Shown: piece by piece, positions 35,658 through 46,137 of the stretch
Layout: each line of letters opens with the position of its first letter
Numbering within the stretch: the first letter of the stretch is position 1
Assembly: GCF_036588685.1 (NCBI RefSeq)
Contig: NC_086378.1
Span: 15,975,578-16,039,577 of the forward strand
Length of the DNA: 64,000 bases
Reading direction: 5' to 3'
From: Mytilus trossulus
Lineage: Eukaryota; Mollusca; Bivalvia; Mytilida; Mytilidae
The notes under the pieces: model-generated
Databases searched by the model: none
What the model was told of the DNA's origin: nothing
What the model saw: only the letters and a program-made list of their open reading frames with translations
Translations under genes and position numbers: made by a program

Positions 35658-37110
35658 ATGTTGAATGTTGAATATTGAAATCGAATGTTGAATGTTGAAA
35701 TCGAATGTTGAATGTTGAAAACGAATGTTGAAAATTGAAAATCGAATGTTGAAAGTTGAAAATCGAATGTTGGAAACAAATGTTGAATAATGAAAATCGA
35801 ATGTTGAAAACGAATGTTGAATGTTGAAAACGAATGTTGAATGTTGAAAACGAATGTTGAAAGTTGAAAATCGAATGTTGAAAACGAATGTTGAATGTTG
35901 AAAATCGAATGTTGAAAGTTGAAAACCGAATGTTGAAAACGAATGTTGAAAACGAATGTTCAATGTTGAAAACGAATGTTGAATGTTGAAAACAGATGTT
36001 GAAAGTTGAAAATCGAATGTTGAAAACGAATGTTGAATGTTGAAATGAATGTTGAAAGTTGAAAATCGAATGTTGAAATCGAATGTTGAATGTTGAAAAT
36101 GGATACGAGAAAAAAAATTAAAAAAAATTTGAATGTTGAATATTGAAATCGAATGTTTGAATGTTGAAATCAAATGTTGAATGTTGAAAATGGATACGAG
36201 GGAAAAAAAATAAAAAAAATTTGAATGTTGAATATTGAAATCGAATGTTGAATGTTGAAATGAATGTTGAAAGTTGAAAATCGAATGTTGAAATCGAATG
36301 TTGAATGTTGAAAATGGATACGAGAAAAAAAAATAAAAAAAAATTTGAATGTTGAATATTGAAATCGAATGTTGAGAATGTTGAAATCAAATGTTGAATG
36401 TTGAAAATGGATACGAGGGGAAAAAAATTAAAAAATTTGAATGTTGAATATTGAAATCGAATGTTAAATGTTGAAATCGAATGTTGAATGTTGAAAATAG
36501 ATACGAGAAAAAAATGGTGAAATCAAATGTTGAATGTTGAAGATGGATACGAGGGAAAAAAAAAAAAAAATTTGAATGTTGAATATTGAAATCGAATGTT
36601 GAATGTTGAAATCGAATGTTGAATGTTGAAAATGGATACGAGAAAAAAAAAAAAATTTGAATGTTGAATATTGAAATCGAATGTTAAATGTTGAAATCGA
36701 ATGTTGAATGTTGAAAATAGATACGATAAAAAAAAAAAAATAAAAAAAAAAAATTTGAATGTTGAATATTGAAATCGAATGTTGAAATCGAATGTTGAAT
36801 GTGGAAAATGGATACGAGAAAAAAAAAAAAAAAAAAAAAAAAGAAAATGGAATGTTGAATATTGAAATCGAATGTTGAATGTTGAAATCGAATGTTGAAT
36901 GTTGAAAATGAATACGAGGGAGAAAAAAAAAACAAAAAAAAACAAAAAAATTTGAATGTTGAATATTGAAATCGAATGTTGAATGTTGAAATCGATTGTG
37001 GAATGTTGAAAATGGATACGAGAAAGAAAAAAAAAAAAAAAAAAAAAAAAAAAACAAATTTGAATGTTGAATGTTGAATGTTGAATATTGAACCAACTTG
37101 ACATCCGTTC
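32715..37110 (-). repeat. Right arm of the 13-kb inverted duplication
   Basis: Reverse-complement partner of 24080-27640. The outer end at about 37090-37109 is the reverse complement of CGGATGTCAAGTTGGTTCAA, identical to the left end. The inner 1 kb (32715-33725) aligns with 26890-27640 through several exact words listed for the left arm. The array part is about 1 kb longer than on the left. The outer end directly abuts the 3' LTR of the BEL/Pao element. Confidence 0.85.
33725..37090 (-). repeat. TTCAACATTC satellite array (right arm)
   Basis: About 3.37 kb of the reverse-complement units (GAATGTTGAA, with GAAAACGAATG, GAAATCGAATG and GAAAGTTGAAAATCGAATG variants). It contains some fifteen A-runs, each preceded on the plus strand by AAAATGGATACGAG, the mirror of CTCGTATCCATTTT on the left. 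Rare variants that mark the left array ('AACAGATG', 'GGAAACAAATG', 'GAATCTTGAATG') recur here in reverse order (35992, 35772, 35333). A stop-free minus frame of 669 codons (34164-36173) arises because the repeat unit lacks stops on that strand. Confidence 0.95.
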
Positions 37111-37111
37111 A

Positions 37112-37714
37112 AATCATAATAAGACGATAACTCAAGTATGCGGTATAAATATGTATCTTTTATTCCTCAAAATTACACTTAATTTTGGCTTCTTACACTC
37201 ATATTTTATATCAACCGATTCTCTACAATAGAATACAAATACACATAAACATACATCGTAAGTAAAAATATAACTTAAAACACTAAAATCCTAATACTAA
37301 ACAAACAATAGGAAACACATTCTTTCACGCTTAATGAATAACTTGTTAAAGTAAAAAGTTAATTGAAATAAATATACTTTTACAATTCTTAATATTTCTT
37401 CTTTAAATAAATATTGTTCTTAAAAATGTACATAAATTATTTCTTACCGATTATGATCTCTCTATAAATAACGATGTGTCTCCGTAATCAAATAACTTGT
37501 AATGAATAAAAACTAGACAACGTAACGTACGTAAAAGGCTAAACGTTAAAAAACTTTAAAAAACGGGAAATATAACAATTCATAAGAGCGCAACGTTACA
37601 TGTATGCGCAAATACCCAAAAATCGTATCTACAAGTGTTACAAATAAAATAAATAACTTCAGTAATAATTAATGAAGTAACCCAACAATTTGGAATTACA
37701 TTTCAAATCTAACA
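37112..37714 (-). repeat. 3' LTR of the BEL/Pao element
   Basis: On the minus strand, sequence directly after a polypurine tract starts TGTTAGATTTGAAA at 37714, a typical LTR start. It runs about 600 bases to the satellite arm. An AATAAA signal lies at 37164-37159, about 50 bases before the end. The exact 3' terminus is uncertain because no clear CA end is visible before the satellite-arm end sequence. Confidence 0.65.
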
Positions 37715-37723
37715 CTCCCCACC
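37715..37723 (-). promoter_or_regulatory. Polypurine tract
   Basis: GGTGGGGAG on the minus strand lies immediately upstream of the TGTTAG LTR start. In LTR retroelements this purine run primes plus-strand DNA synthesis. Confidence 0.7.
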
Positions 37724-37789
37724 ATGACATTTCTATAAAATTGTCATCACACAAAAAACTAATAAAATATCAATTAATTATTGTAAAGT

Positions 37790-40133
37790 CTATTGAGAAC
37801 ATTCAAGTATGCATAGTTTTGTTACTGGTCTTAAAAATTTTGACTCTTTTGTTTTGATCACAAAACTACGTATAAGACTATCGCGGCTCCTAATAACCTC
37901 AATTACTCGGCCTAATGGCCACTGTCCTCTCGGTGTATGGTCATCTGCAACGATTACAATGTCGTCAATCTTTATATCTCGCTGTTCTCTTTGCCATTTA
38001 TTTCTCTGTTGTAGAGTTGGCAAATATTCACGTAACCAACGTCTCCAGAATACATTGGCTAAGTATTGTATCTGCTTCCACCACCTTTTAGCATACACAT
38101 CTTTCTCGTCAAACACCCCTTGCGGTATTGAAGCGTTGTTTTTCATAAATAACAACATATTCGGTGTGAGAACTGGCAAATCTCGAGAATCATTACTGAC
38201 TGCTGTTATCGGTCTATCATTGACGATTCTTTCGGCTTCAGCCATAAAGGCAAGTAACTGTTCATCGGTAAGCAGTTGTTCATTTGCAAGAGCTCTGAGA
38301 ATTTTGCGTGTCGTACGAATCATTATGTCCCATGCACCACCACGATGACTAGCGTTTGGTGGATTGAAAGTCCAATTAATATCCTTGTGTGACATGTAAC
38401 TGGATAATTTTGTTTTGTTCCATTGATCAATATATTTCCGAAGTTCCGATTCTCCACTGACAAGATTTGTCCCGTTATCACTATACACCTTTTCAGGTAT
38501 GCCTCGCCTGCTCGTAAAACGTTGGAAAGCAGAAATAAAGGAATCTGTAGTCAAACTATGAGCTACGTCTATGTGAACAGCTCTTGTTGTCAGACATGTA
38601 AAAAGGCAACCGTATCTTTTAACGACTGAACGTCCAACTTTAACATTTACTGGACCAAAGTAGTCTATTCCAACAAAGGTAAATGGTGGTTTATCAGGAG
38701 TTTTCTGATCGTCAATAACAGAAGCCATCTTCTGAAAACAAAGCGGTGCCTGATATCGTCTACATCTTACACATCTGTTCAAAACTGTTCGGACAGTACT
38801 AGGTCCTTTTAAAATCCAATACTTTTCCCGTAATGATGCTAGCACTTGTGCCATTCCTGTATGACCATTTTGTTCATGAAACGACCTGATTATCAAAGTG
38901 GTCACGTGATGAGAATTTGGTATAATGACCGGACATTTGCTTAGTGACAAGTTGAGACGTCCCTTGACGCGCAATAACCCATCATGCATAACAGGATATA
39001 AAGATGCTAAACGACTATCTTTCTTAACAGGATTTTGCTTTTCAATCATTTTGATTTCATTTAAGAATGATTCTTGTTGTACATGTATCAATATATACCT
39101 TGTTGCTTCCTGTAATTCCTCAGCATTTAAGCTGTCTGTCTTTATTTCATCGTCTCGTTTTAAGAAACGACGTATACAATATTTCTTGAAACGGATTAGC
39201 AATGCTACAGTCCGAAGTAATACTTGCCAGTTTGAAAAGTATGTAATTATATCGCGTATCGAATCAGTGGTAGTTGAGTTAATCATATCAACCTTTTTGA
39301 TCTCAATATCTTGCTCGTCTACCGTTGATTCAGCTTTTGGTTTCGGCCATTCATACGAGTCTTTCAACAAGAATTCTGGTCCATGGAGCCAAAATTTGAT
39401 CTGCTTATTATATGTTGCAAGAATGCCTCTAGATGCTATGTCGGCAGGATTTGATCTTGTATCTACGTATCGCCACTGACCCGGAGATGTCAACTCGTGA
39501 ATGCTGCTCAGTCTGTTTGCAACAAATGTTTTAAAACGACGAGATTCATTCTTAATGTATTCAAGTACTATCATACTATCGGTACAAAACACTACGCTGT
39601 CAATCTTAATCTCTAATTCGTCTCTAATTATTTCGTAAAGTTTGCATGCAACAACGGCACCTGATAACTCTAGTCTGGGAATTGTTGTCTGTTTTAATGG
39701 CGCTAAACGAGACTTCCCCAGAATAAGTGAACAGTTCACTTTTCCATTAGTGTCTACTAGACGTAAGTAAGCGCATGCTCCATAACCAATTTCAGAACCA
39801 TCGCTAAATATATGAAGTTGAGCATCAGATATTTCTTTCATGTCTGTTGTCTTGAAGCATCTAGGTATTGATATATTTTCAATTTCTGGCAGAGTCGATT
39901 TCAATTTTATCCATTCTTCTTCTTTTTCTTTTGGTATAGGATCGTCTCATCCAAGCTTAATTGACTGTTTACTAAGTTCTTGTAATATAATTTTCCCTTT
40001 TAAAATGATTGGCGCTATGAGTCCCAGTGGATCAAATATCGAACTTACTGTAGAAGTTATTCCGCGTCTTGTCAGCGGCTTCTCCTCGAGTTTGACTTTA
40101 TATTTGATGGCATCATCATTTACAATAATCTAA
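37790..40133 (-). pseudogene. BEL/Pao retrotransposon pol, 5'-truncated (RT end, RNase H, integrase)
   Basis: The minus-strand frame contains, in order: the end of the RT region ('[12 protein letters not shown]', near 40050); RNase H with 'FSDGSE', 'LELSGAVVA', 'CTDS' and 'NPADIASRG'; the integrase H2C2 finger ('HEQNGH' ... 'CVRCRRYQA'); the catalytic core 'GIDYFGP' and 'YSDNGTN'; and the Pao-type C-terminal block ('WPLGRVIEV'). This order is specific to BEL/Pao elements. The third catalytic residue is altered: 'RGGAWDIM' has Asp where the family has Glu. A TGA (39949-39947) interrupts 'KLG-DDPIP', where a Trp codon is expected, and a further TAG lies near 40133. Gag, protease and most of RT are missing. 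The 704-codon frame 39904-37790 is otherwise open, so decay is modest. Confidence 0.9.
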
Positions 40134-40163
40134 CAAGGCCCTTTAATATTCTAAGTCTGTAGA

Positions 40164-40546
40164 AATGATCTTCCGTTTACATTAGAACACACAGAGTCTG
40201 AATTATATGCTGATGACACGACTTTGCATATATCGTCCAAATCGATTCCAAACTTAAAGTCTTGTTTAAATAAAGACTTTGAAAACGTAATTGAAAGTGT
40301 GCTAAATACAATATGATAATAAATAACAAAAAGTCCAAATGTATGCTTATGGGATCTGAGAGACAACTTGAGATTTTTAATGATGTCTTGTGTGTATTAT
40401 CGTCAAATCAAACATCATTTGACAATGTGGAAGTAGAAAAACTTTATATTATCTATATTGATAAAAATCTATCATGGTCAATTCACACAGATAAAGTATG
40501 TGATTTTTTTTTCGAGCAGATTATACAAATCCCTTCCCTTTCATGA
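40164..40546 (+). pseudogene. LINE reverse-transcriptase fragment (YADD region)
   Basis: The plus strand reads 'DLPFTLEHTESELYADDTTL', containing the catalytic YADD, then after a one-base frameshift near 40308 'KSKCMLMGSERQ' and 'IDKNLSWSIHTDKV', the block that follows the palm domain in jockey/CR1-like LINEs. The fragment stops near 40546, where a short tail repeat and then a PLE begin. Its likely missing end is at 43741-44055. It is 5'-truncated against the BEL/Pao remnant at about 40140. Confidence 0.75.
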
Positions 40547-40625
40547 ATATGACCTTCCGAATTAGACTATTTTTTTTTCATTTTTAGCAAGGCGTTGTCA
40601 GTTTATTTTCGATTTATGAGTTTAA

Positions 40626-42042
40626 CTGATCGCTCTGGTATCTTCTTTATCCGGAGGTTGTGGATGCTTTATCCTCTTTGCATGACAAATATGTCGTTGT
40701 TCCGGCAGATAAAGCCTCCAATAATATTGTCTTCATATGTAAAAAACATTATTTGCAATGTCTCACTACAGAGCTTGGAATTGATAAAACTACTGGCAAT
40801 CCTACATATTCTTTAACATCATTTACCAAGGATGCAATTTTACAAAATCATAAATCTGTACTTCTTTCTTTTGGTATCAACATCAAAGAAAACGAAGAAA
40901 ACTTGCCCTCATTATACTGGATACCTAAATTACACAAAACTCCATATAAAGAACGATACATAGCTGGGTCTTCAAAATGTTCGACTAAACATCTTTCTAA
41001 AGTATTGACTACTATTCTTTCTACAGTTAAAGATGGGCTGCAAAAATATTGTGAGGAGATATATTCTACCAGTGGTGTTAACCAGATGTGGATTCTCAAA
41101 AATTCGAAAGATCTACTGCTTAACCTTCGATCACAATCTTTGCAATTTTGCAGCAACATAAAAACTTTTGATTTTTCTACGCTATACACTACTATTCCCC
41201 ATGCTCAGTTGAAAGATCGACTTCACCATCTCATAAAACAGAGCTTTTTCTATAAAAATGGGAATCGTAGATACAAATTTCTTGTTTTGGGATACAATAA
41301 TTCATATTTTGTAAAGAATCACACTGAATCTTCCAGAAAATATACTGAAGATGATATTATTAAAATGCTGGACTTTTTGATCGACAATATATTTGTTGAG
41401 TTTGGAGGATTTATATTTCAACAGACAGTCGGTATTCCAATGGGTACTAATTGTGCACCCCTGCTGGCTGATTTGTTTTTGTATTCGTATGAAGCAGAAT
41501 TTATTCAGAACCTTCTAAAAGACAAAAAGAAAAAGCACCTTGCGAAATTCTTTAATTTTACTTTCCGATATATTGATGATGTTTTATCATTGAACAACCC
41601 ATACTTCAGCCAATACTTACATCTCATATATCCTAGTGAACTTGAAATTAAGGATACTACTGATACTAGAAGGACTGCTTCATACCTTGATCTTTTCCTA
41701 AATATTGACGTAGATGGACGACTTCACACGAAAATCTATGATAAACGGGACGATTTCAACTTCCCAATTATCAATTTCCCATTTCTTAGCAGTAACATAC
41801 CCTCTGCCCCTTCGTATGGTGTTTACATATCACAATTGATACGTTATGCACGTGCTTGTTCACACTATACGGACTTCATATACAGGAGTGTGCTCCTTAC
41901 GCAGAAACTGCTCCAACAAAGTTATGAGGAGGACAGATTAAAATTGACACTTCTTAAATTTTATGGACACCATCACGAATTGGTGGATCCATATGATGTC
42001 TCTTTAACCAAACTAGCTAAGGACATTTTTACCACATGGTAG
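40626..42042 (+). CDS. Penelope-like element reverse transcriptase (open, N-terminally truncated)
   Basis: The frame opens after a TGA near 40626; the first listed in-frame start is at 40660 and ends at 42042 (460 codons). RT blocks: 'VVVPADKASNNIVF', 'LPSLYWIPKLHKTP', 'TFDFSTLYTTIPH' (first catalytic Asp), 'GIPMGTNCAPLLADLFL', 'FRYIDDVLSLNN' (catalytic Asp pair), 'ASYLDLFL', 'KIYDKRDDFNFP' and 'SYGVYISQLIRYAR'. This set is typical of PLEs, whose RT is related to telomerase. No GIY-YIG endonuclease follows the RT. The N-terminal part is lost or out of frame, because short repeat sequence precedes it. All RT catalytic residues are present. Confidence 0.85.
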
Positions 42043-43117
42043 ATTGTGGTTTGTCATTATGTCGTCTTATCTTTTAATTACCAAACGTGACTTATTCCCG
42101 ATTGTGACTGTTTTGCTGTATGTGAATTCGTATTACTATAAGACGTGTTTCTGTACTTGTTTATCCCAAATTCATGTATTTAGTTTATATGTTTAATGTT
42201 ATATTTGTAATTGTCATCTTCTCATTTTGTCAAATGTGTTGACGTCTTTTTATTATATTTAGGTGTTACGGATAGAAAAATTAATCACCGCCTTTATTAA
42301 TTATATTTAATTTTGTACGATTAATTACGTTTGAAGTTGGATTCATAACAAACTGGACATATATATATTACAGTTAATTGCTATTAATAAGTATTGCAAT
42401 ATGCATTTTGTTTTAATGAATTATCAGTATTTAGTTTTAATATAATCTTAAAGCAATCCTAATTCTAGCTCACTTTTAAATTATAGTTTTTCATAGTTAT
42501 CAAAAGTACCAGGATTCATGTGTGACGTCATGCTGTTTCTAAATTTTATAAATTCAAATGTAGCATAACGTTTGCCTTTTTGCCATCGTATGTGACGTCA
42601 TTTTTTTAATTGCGTTAACGCCTGGACTGATTCTGGTGTGTCTATGCTGTATTGAACTTGAAATCATGTATTCGGGTTTAGTTTTCTGTAATAAGTTAAT
42701 ACTTTAGTTTCATTATGAATATATCTTTCACATTCATTTGTTAAAATTTACTGTTTGCAATAGCATGAATCGTTCTACATAATAGTGTTCTTATCCCGGG
42801 CATAATACAATGCCGTATTTAGCAAAACCTTTTCAACTTTTGATCTTCAGTGCTGTACAACTTTGTACTTTTTTCACTTTCGATCTTATATATCTGGGCG
42901 TTATGTATTCGGGTTTAGTTTTCTGTAATTAGTTTTTATTTCAGTTTCATTATGTATATCTCTTTCATATTCATTTGTTAAAATTTACTGTTTGCAATAG
43001 TGTGAATTGTATATAATATGAATGTTCTTATCCTGGGCATACAAACAATGCCGTGTTTGGCAAAACCTTTACAACTTTTGATTTTCAGTGCTGTACAATT
43101 TTGTATTTTTTTCGTCA
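42043..43117 (+). mobile_element. PLE 3' region with two tandem 237-bp copies
   Basis: Non-coding 3' part of the PLE. Two copies of one unit begin with ATGTATTCGGGTTTAG at 42666 and 42903. They share 'TTTGTTAAAATTTACTGTTT', 'TCCxGGGCATA', 'ATGCCGT' and 'TTTTCAGTGCTGTACAA'. The second copy ends in a hammerhead-like segment, the first does not. Tandem terminal repeats carrying hammerheads are known from PLEs. Confidence 0.7.
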
Positions 43118-43156
43118 CTGGTGAGTCTCGTGTGGACTAGACGCGTTTTTGGCGTA
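43113..43156 (+). ncRNA. Hammerhead-ribozyme-like relic at PLE 3' end
   Basis: CGTCACTGGTGAGTC followed by ACTAGACGCG and TTGGCGTATT keeps the layout of the bivalve PLE hammerhead (CTGATGAG core, stem II, GAAAC core, TGGCGTA), but the cores read CTGGTGAG and CTAGAC. The sense agrees with the RT upstream. It is probably inactive. Confidence 0.45.
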
Positions 43157-43259
43157 TTGAATTTTAAACCTGATGCTTTTTGTTATCTATTAATCATGCT
43201 TTTCTTTGTCTAATATGTTCTGCTTTTTATTTGTATTGTAGTCCTGTAATATTTTGTTT

Positions 43260-43740
43260 TCATTTCAATGTTATATTTAACTGTGCCATTAAAGTGCGAG
43301 GTTTGGCATGCCTTAAAACCAGGTTTCAACCCACCACTTTTATTCCCCTTTAAAAGTGTCCTGTACCAAGTCAGGAAGATGGCCATTGGTATAATATTGT
43401 TCGTTTCTGTGTGTGTGTTGCATTTTAACGTTGAGTCGTTTCTGTTTTCTCTTATTTTTGAGATAAGACGTGGCACGGTACTTGTCTATCCCATATTCAT
43501 GTATTCGGTTTTGATGTTATATTTGTTATTCTTGTGGTGTTTTGTCTGTTGCTTGGTCCGTTTCTGTGTGCTGTTGCGTTTCGGTGTTGTGTCGTTGTTC
43601 TCCTCTTATATTTAATGCGTTTCCCTCAGTTTTGGTTTGTTGCCCCGATTTTGTTTTTTGTCCATGGATTTATGAGATTTGAACAGCGGTATACTACTGT
43701 TGCCTTTATTTACTTGAATACTTCAACAAACTTTTCAATA
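43260..43740 (+). repeat. Mytilus-type interspersed repeat tail
   Basis: Contains 'CCTGTACCAAGTCAGGAAGA', 'GACGTGGCACGGTACTTGTC' and 'GCGGTATACTACTGTTGCC'. I know this order from abundant mussel repeats. A diverged reverse copy of its end is at 21040-21300. Open frames across it (43268-43615 and 43534-43764) are not supported as genes. Confidence 0.65.
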
Positions 43741-44055
43741 TTCTGGTCTAATCATTTGGAATAGTTTGCCAATTGATAAAAAGGATTTAAGACATATAGA
43801 AAGTTTTAAGATGAAATGTGCTAATCTCTTTATTACAAAACAAAAATTATGATGTTCTTGCCATGGCACATTTTTCATGTTTGTGTATATACATTTGTAA
43901 TTGTATACATCTCTATAATTGATTAATGTGCTATATGCATTGATTGATATATCAATTGTTCATTTAAATATGTGAAGGCCTTGTGTGAGATTTACAATTG
44001 TATGTTAAATGAGTTACATTCGTTAAATAAAGAATTTATTATTTTTATTACCTTG
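43741..44055 (+). pseudogene. 3' end of a jockey/CR1-like LINE
   Basis: Reads 'IWNSLPIDKKDLRHIESFKM', the conserved C-terminal 'WNxLP...FK' block of jockey/CR1-type ORF2 proteins, then a stop at about 43851 and a 3' UTR ending in AATAAAGAATTTATTATTTTTATT-like sequence. It probably completes the fragment at 40164-40546, with the PLE and tail repeat inserted between. Confidence 0.65.
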
Positions 44056-44111
44056 GCTGGTAGCTTGAGTTTTGCTAAATAAACAAGACTACTTAAATAT
44101 GCAGGAAACCT

Positions 44112-44400
44112 AGGAGAGTCGTGATGTACTGGTTAGCGCATCGGACTTCAAAAACAAAGTTCAGGGGAATAAATTTTTGGCTCACCCTTGGCACCAATTG
44201 TTAGTATTGTCTTGAGAAACGATGATAGTCCGTCGGAAAGGGACGATAAATGGCTGACCCATATTTAGAGAGAAAAATATCTCTTGCACGTAAACGATAC
44301 CCTTGTTGGTATCGAAAAAGAGCAGATTAGTGCGCTACAAGGACGCACTCGCACTGTAAAGTTGAAAGGGATTAATATAAGTTGAAAAAACTTGTTTCTC
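44112..44400 (+). mobile_element. tRNA-derived SINE
   Basis: The 5' part 'GTGATGTACTGGTTAGCGCA' resembles a tRNA with the A box of RNA polymerase III; a decayed B box ('GTTCAGGGGAA') lies about 35 bases on. The tRNA-unrelated body has 'GATGATAGTCCGTCGGAAAG' and 'AAAGGGATTAATATAAGTTG', which I know from bivalve SINE copies. No strong poly(A) end. Confidence 0.65.
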
Positions 44401-44901
44401 AATACACTCTTTTTAAATATGTTTTAACTAACTACTTATTTTATCAAACTATCTCAGATTCCCCTATTTAACAAAATTGATCAAAGCTCTCAATTAAAGA
44501 ACAAAGACAATGTCATAATTTAGTTCCAATAAACATGACGAAATTTCAAATAATAACTAGAAGAACAGGTTTCTAACAGTAACCAAACACCCTTGGTGTA
44601 TGTATATTTCTATAAATAGTGATGTCCTATGAAATGATGAGAACTAGGTGTACATATATATACTAGATCCCTATTTTACATTCGAATGCATACAACCTTT
44701 CTATAATAAGTATCCTCGAGCCCTGAGACCGATATGAAATCCATATCAGTATATGTTATTTTGTGATCAAATATTCATACATTGCAATATTAAATTTTCA
44801 TATCACGTCTGCTGAATATGAAGGGAGTTCATAACAAATTTGTTATTTGACGCTGAATTATTAGTATCCTACAAGCTTCTTACATTAAATTTTCAACATA
44901 C
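44401..44901. other. no gene seen; probable intron
   Basis: AT-rich with no supported frame; it follows the donor of the Ig exon on the minus strand. Confidence 0.4.
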
Positions 44902-45264
44902 CGTTTACGAGGATCGTTGTTACAGCATAGGCGACATCCAACCAAGCGCTGTCACCATATTGTATCTTACATGTTATGTTGCTGTTGTGATGTTGTCTGG
45001 TTACAGAATGAATTGTAAACATAAAATGGCCGTTGACAGAATCACACTGTATGTTATATCCCTTTGATAGACTCAATGTCTTGCAAGAACCATCAATAAT
45101 TCCCAAGGTTATCGCAGTAGTTCCAGATAACAATATGCTGTCCTTAAAAAAAACAAATCTCACCGAGTATGTTGTAGTACATGTAAACGTCAGTGACTGA
45201 TTGACAGACACAATCACTGAAGAATTAGGTGACTGTGTAACTGTTTGTGTTTTCATAGATCTTG
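44902..45264 (-). CDS. Ig-domain exon (phase 1-1), partial gene
   Basis: A 363-base exon on the minus strand with acceptor TTTCAG above 45264 and donor GTATGT from 44901; both phases are 1. It encodes one Ig-like domain: 'VNQSLTFTCTTTYS' holds the first Cys and 'HHNSNITCKIQYGD' the second, about 65 residues on. 'SVRFVFFKDS' fills the C-strand position, with Phe where most Ig domains have Trp. Two more Cys ('GSCKTL' and 'NIQCDS') could form an extra bridge. The same strand and phase as the Ig exon at 1884-2195 allow both to belong to one long gene, but nothing in between proves it. Confidence 0.8.
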
Positions 45265-46091
45265 CTGAAACGATATATAATAGATTAACTTGTTGTAGTT
45301 TTTCCAACTACAACATACATGTGACTTTCCTATAATTAACTATTTAACAAACCAAGAACCTTCAAATAGCTATGCTATGGAAATAGACTATTGTTTACCC
45401 GAAAAAAATCTGGTGCGTTATCTTCCATAATATTCCTGATTTTATGAATGACGGTAATATTTTTTTCTATCCATGAAGAAGTGAAATACTAAGTGGTGCA
45501 CATTAAATAACACGTCCAGACAGAAGTTATATCAAAACGACCAAAAAAATATTACAGTCTGATTAATTCTTATTTTCATATTTAAGAATTATATTATGAC
45601 GAAACGTTGATGAAGTCATTGTTACATGACACATTATGTCTACGAGCTGATTAACATAAACATTTCCGCCAAAAAAAAAGACGTGTAACATTCAAAATTA
45701 AATGATAGTAGAATTGTTTTGTCAAAACATGTCGTTTCGCTTTAATCATTTTTTTCCAAATTGAAGGCAGATTTCCCCCTCCTCATATATGATTGTATAA
45801 TTTCACTTACTTAATAAAACTAGTAGCCCCCTTCATGATTCCTTAGAGGGTTATGACCTGCATATACGAAAATCTCTATTTCTCTTCAACTTCAACGAAA
45901 AACACCGAAAGACATATTATTTGATAAAAAAATGTCATTTGCTGAAATCTCTATTTCAAACTTCAACCAAAGAAAAACAAAATGAGGATCATATATGTGA
46001 AGAATACTACTACAATGCACACACGAACAGGGACATAATTCAATATTGACATGGAAACCTTATAAAAGAGTGCAAAGGGCTATGTTGCAAT
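45265..46091. other. no gene seen; TATA-like site at its end
   Basis: Non-coding. A TATAAAAG box lies at 46061-46068, about 30 bases before the ATG of the candidate signal-peptide exon. Confidence 0.35.
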
Positions 46092-46137
46092 ATGACAAAA
46101 TATTGGTTCTTTGCTGTTACAACAATACTATCTTATG
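46092..46137 (+). CDS. Candidate signal-peptide first exon
   Basis: ATG at 46092 opens 'MTKYWFFAVTTILSY', a short hydrophobic leader, and runs into the strong donor GTAAGC at 46138 in phase 1, the phase used by Ig-domain exons. A TATA-like box lies 24-31 bases upstream, too close for a normal 5' UTR. The longer frame to 46436 has no recognisable motif. It is on the opposite strand to the nearby Ig exons, so it would be a different gene. Weak evidence. Confidence 0.25.

Noticed and set aside
34164-36173. 669-codon minus-strand open frame
   Set aside because: It lies entirely in the satellite. The repeat unit has no stop on that strand, so the frame is a by-product with only Phe, Asn, Ile, Gln, His, Ser and few others.
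24097-37090. CRISPR-like array
   Set aside because: There are no constant repeats with unique spacers, only graded satellite variants, and the window is eukaryotic.
37809-39479. Plus-strand frames of up to 184 codons
   Set aside because: Antisense shadows of the BEL/Pao pol.
43268-43764. Frames of 115 and 76 codons
   Set aside because: They lie in a known-looking interspersed repeat and have no protein motif.
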